The notes under the pieces: generated by a model | Seen by the model: the letters and a program-made list of their open reading frames with translations, nothing else | Database searches by the model: none | What the model was told of the DNA's origin: nothing | Assembly (NCBI GenBank): GCA_946479255.1 | Contig: CAMLFK010000303.1 | Location: forward strand, 1-5,791 | DNA from: an uncultured Oxalobacteraceae bacterium | Lineage (GTDB): Bacteria > Pseudomonadota > Gammaproteobacteria > Burkholderiales > Burkholderiaceae | Length of the DNA: 5,791 nucleotides | Reading direction: 5' to 3' | Shown: in pieces, positions 4,766 to 5,791 of the stretch | How positions within the stretch are numbered: position 1 is the first letter of the stretch | Layout of the letters: every line of letters starts with the position of its first letter | Program-made: the position numbers and the translations under genes

Positions 4766-5791
4766 ATGGCTACCAAGAGAATGCTGGTGGATGCCATCCA
4801 CCCGGAAGAAACACGGATCGTCGTTACCGCAGGTAACAGGATCGAGGAATTCGACTTCGAATCGGCCCAGCGCCAGCAGCTGCGGGGCAATATCTACCTC
4901 GCCAAGGTGACGCGCGTTGAGCCCTCCTTGCAGGCGGCGTTCGTCGAGTATGGCGGCAACCGCCACGGCTTCCTCGCCTTCAGCGAAATCCACCCTGACT
5001 ATTACCAGATCCCGGTTGCCGACCGCGAAGCCCTGCTGCGCGACGAAGAGGCCGAGGATCACCACGACGAAGCCGAAGAGCACATCTCGCTCCCCGAGGG
5101 CGTGACCGAGCCCGACGCCGAAGCCGATCCGCAGGATCATGACGACGCCAGCCATATCGAGCAGGCGCCGGCCAATGCCGAGCCGGTCGAGTCGATCGGT
5201 GGCGCGGACGCGCTCGAGGAAGTTCCCGAGCGTCGCCGCCAGAGCCAGAATCGCCGCCATTACAAGATCCAGGAAGTGATCAAGCGCCGCCAGGTCATGC
5301 TGGTGCAGGTGGTCAAGGAAGAGCGCGGCAACAAGGGCGCAGCTCTCACCACCTATCTGTCGCTGGCAGGTCGCTATTCCGTGCTGATGCCGAACACCGC
5401 CCGTGGCGGCGGTATCTCCCGCAAGATTACGAACGCTGCCGACCGCAAGCGCCTCAAGGAAATCACCAGTGATCTCGAAGTGCCGCAGGGCATGGGCGTG
5501 ATCCTGCGCACGGCTGGTGCCTCGCGCACCAAGGCCGAGGTGAAGCGCGATTTCGAATATCTGATGCGTCTGTGGGAGAGCGTGCGCTCGCTCACGCTCA
5601 AGAGCCAGGCACCGTGCCTGGTCTATGAGGAAGGCTCGCTGATCAAGCGGACCATCCGCGATCTCTACAACAAGGAGATCGACGAAGTCTTCGTGGCGGG
5701 CGACGACGCCTTCCGCGAGGCCAAGGACTTCATGAAGATGATCATGCCGAGCCACGCCAAGAACGTGCAGCTCTACAAGGAAGATCAGCCG
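4766..5791 (+). CDS. rne: Ribonuclease E, N-terminal part (cut by window edge)
   Basis: The frame stays open for 342 codons from the ATG to the right edge. It encodes the N-terminal part of RNase E, the essential endonuclease that starts mRNA decay and processes rRNA and tRNA, and scaffolds the degradosome. The family opening MLVDAIHPEETRIVV is followed by the S1 RNA-binding domain: GNIYLAKVTRVEPSLQAAFV (41-60), GGNRHGFLAFSEIHPDYY, and later KEERGNKGAALTTYLSLAGRY. Between about residues 91 and 165 is a Asp/Glu/His-rich then Arg-rich insertion, absent from E. coli RNase E and typical of alphaproteobacterial homologues. The 5'-sensor region is present (LRTAGAS, Arg248-Thr249, aligned with E. 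coli Arg169-Thr170). The window ends before the DNase I-like domain, so the catalytic aspartates, zinc link and scaffold tail are not visible. It is divergent from amiC. Confidence 0.96.
   Translation, partial: MATKRMLVDAIHPEETRIVVTAGNRIEEFDFESAQRQQLRGNIYLAKVTRVEPSLQAAFVEYGGNRHGFLAFSEIHPDYYQIPVADREALLRDEEAEDHHDEAEEHISLPEGVTEPDAEADPQDHDDASHIEQAPANAEPVESIGGADALEEVPERRRQSQNRRHYKIQEVIKRRQVMLVQVVKEERGNKGAALTTYLSLAGRYSVLMPNTARGGGISRKITNAADRKRLKEITSDLEVPQGMGVILRTAGASRTKAEVKRDFEYLMRLWESVRSLTLKSQAPCLVYEEGSLIKRTIRDLYNKEIDEVFVAGDDAFREAKDFMKMIMPSHAKNVQLYKEDQP

Noticed and set aside
4447..4890. A 147-codon minus-strand frame across the rne leader and start
   Set aside because: It has no family resemblance, runs over the rne start, and includes the hairpin-rich leader. 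The base pattern is explained by the leader and rne.
4649..5755. A 368-codon minus-strand frame antisense to rne
   Set aside because: It is in codon register with rne, and rne is unmistakable by its conserved S1 and sensor sequences. The reverse frame is a His/Leu/Ala-rich shadow.

Overview
The window is a GC-rich chromosomal stretch from an alphaproteobacterium, most likely a member of the Hyphomicrobiales (rhizobia-like; Devosia-type is a guess I cannot test). Three things suggest this: the gene order rne / N-acetylmuramoyl-L-alanine amidase / penicillin-binding protein 1A, which I know as conserved across alphaproteobacteria such as Caulobacter and Brucella; the RNase E N-terminus with a long acidic insertion in its S1 domain; and strongly GC-biased codon use. 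I see no mobile element, tRNA, rRNA, CRISPR array or phage gene.

Layout. Positions 1-206 (minus) hold the N-terminal 68 codons of a peptide-deformylase-family protein, cut by the window edge. Its GTG start overlaps the mrcA stop by one base. Positions 206-2716 (minus) are mrcA, a complete bifunctional class A penicillin-binding protein. Positions 2717-2891 are a short spacer with an mrcA ribosome binding site, a leader hairpin, a good extended -10 promoter candidate and two weak inverted repeats after the amidase gene. Positions 2892-4157 (minus) are a complete secreted AMIN-Amidase_3 cell-wall amidase (amiC type) that appears to start with TTG. Positions 4158-4765 are a 608-bp divergent intergenic region with candidate promoters in both directions and, in its right half, a series of hairpins ending against the rne ribosome binding site. 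Positions 4766-5791 (plus) are the first 342 codons of rne (RNase E), running off the right edge.

Function. The three minus-strand genes form a likely co-directional group. The amidase cleaves peptidoglycan for daughter-cell separation, and PBP1A polymerises and crosslinks new peptidoglycan. The deformylase-like protein is translationally coupled to mrcA, but nothing visible links it to the cell wall. RNase E is transcribed away from them and initiates mRNA decay and rRNA processing.

This is essentially a core housekeeping locus. The points most worth a second look are the structured rne leader with a hairpin against its Shine-Dalgarno site, and the deformylase-like protein whose conserved motif-1 glutamine is replaced by histidine. 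I found no new biological system here.
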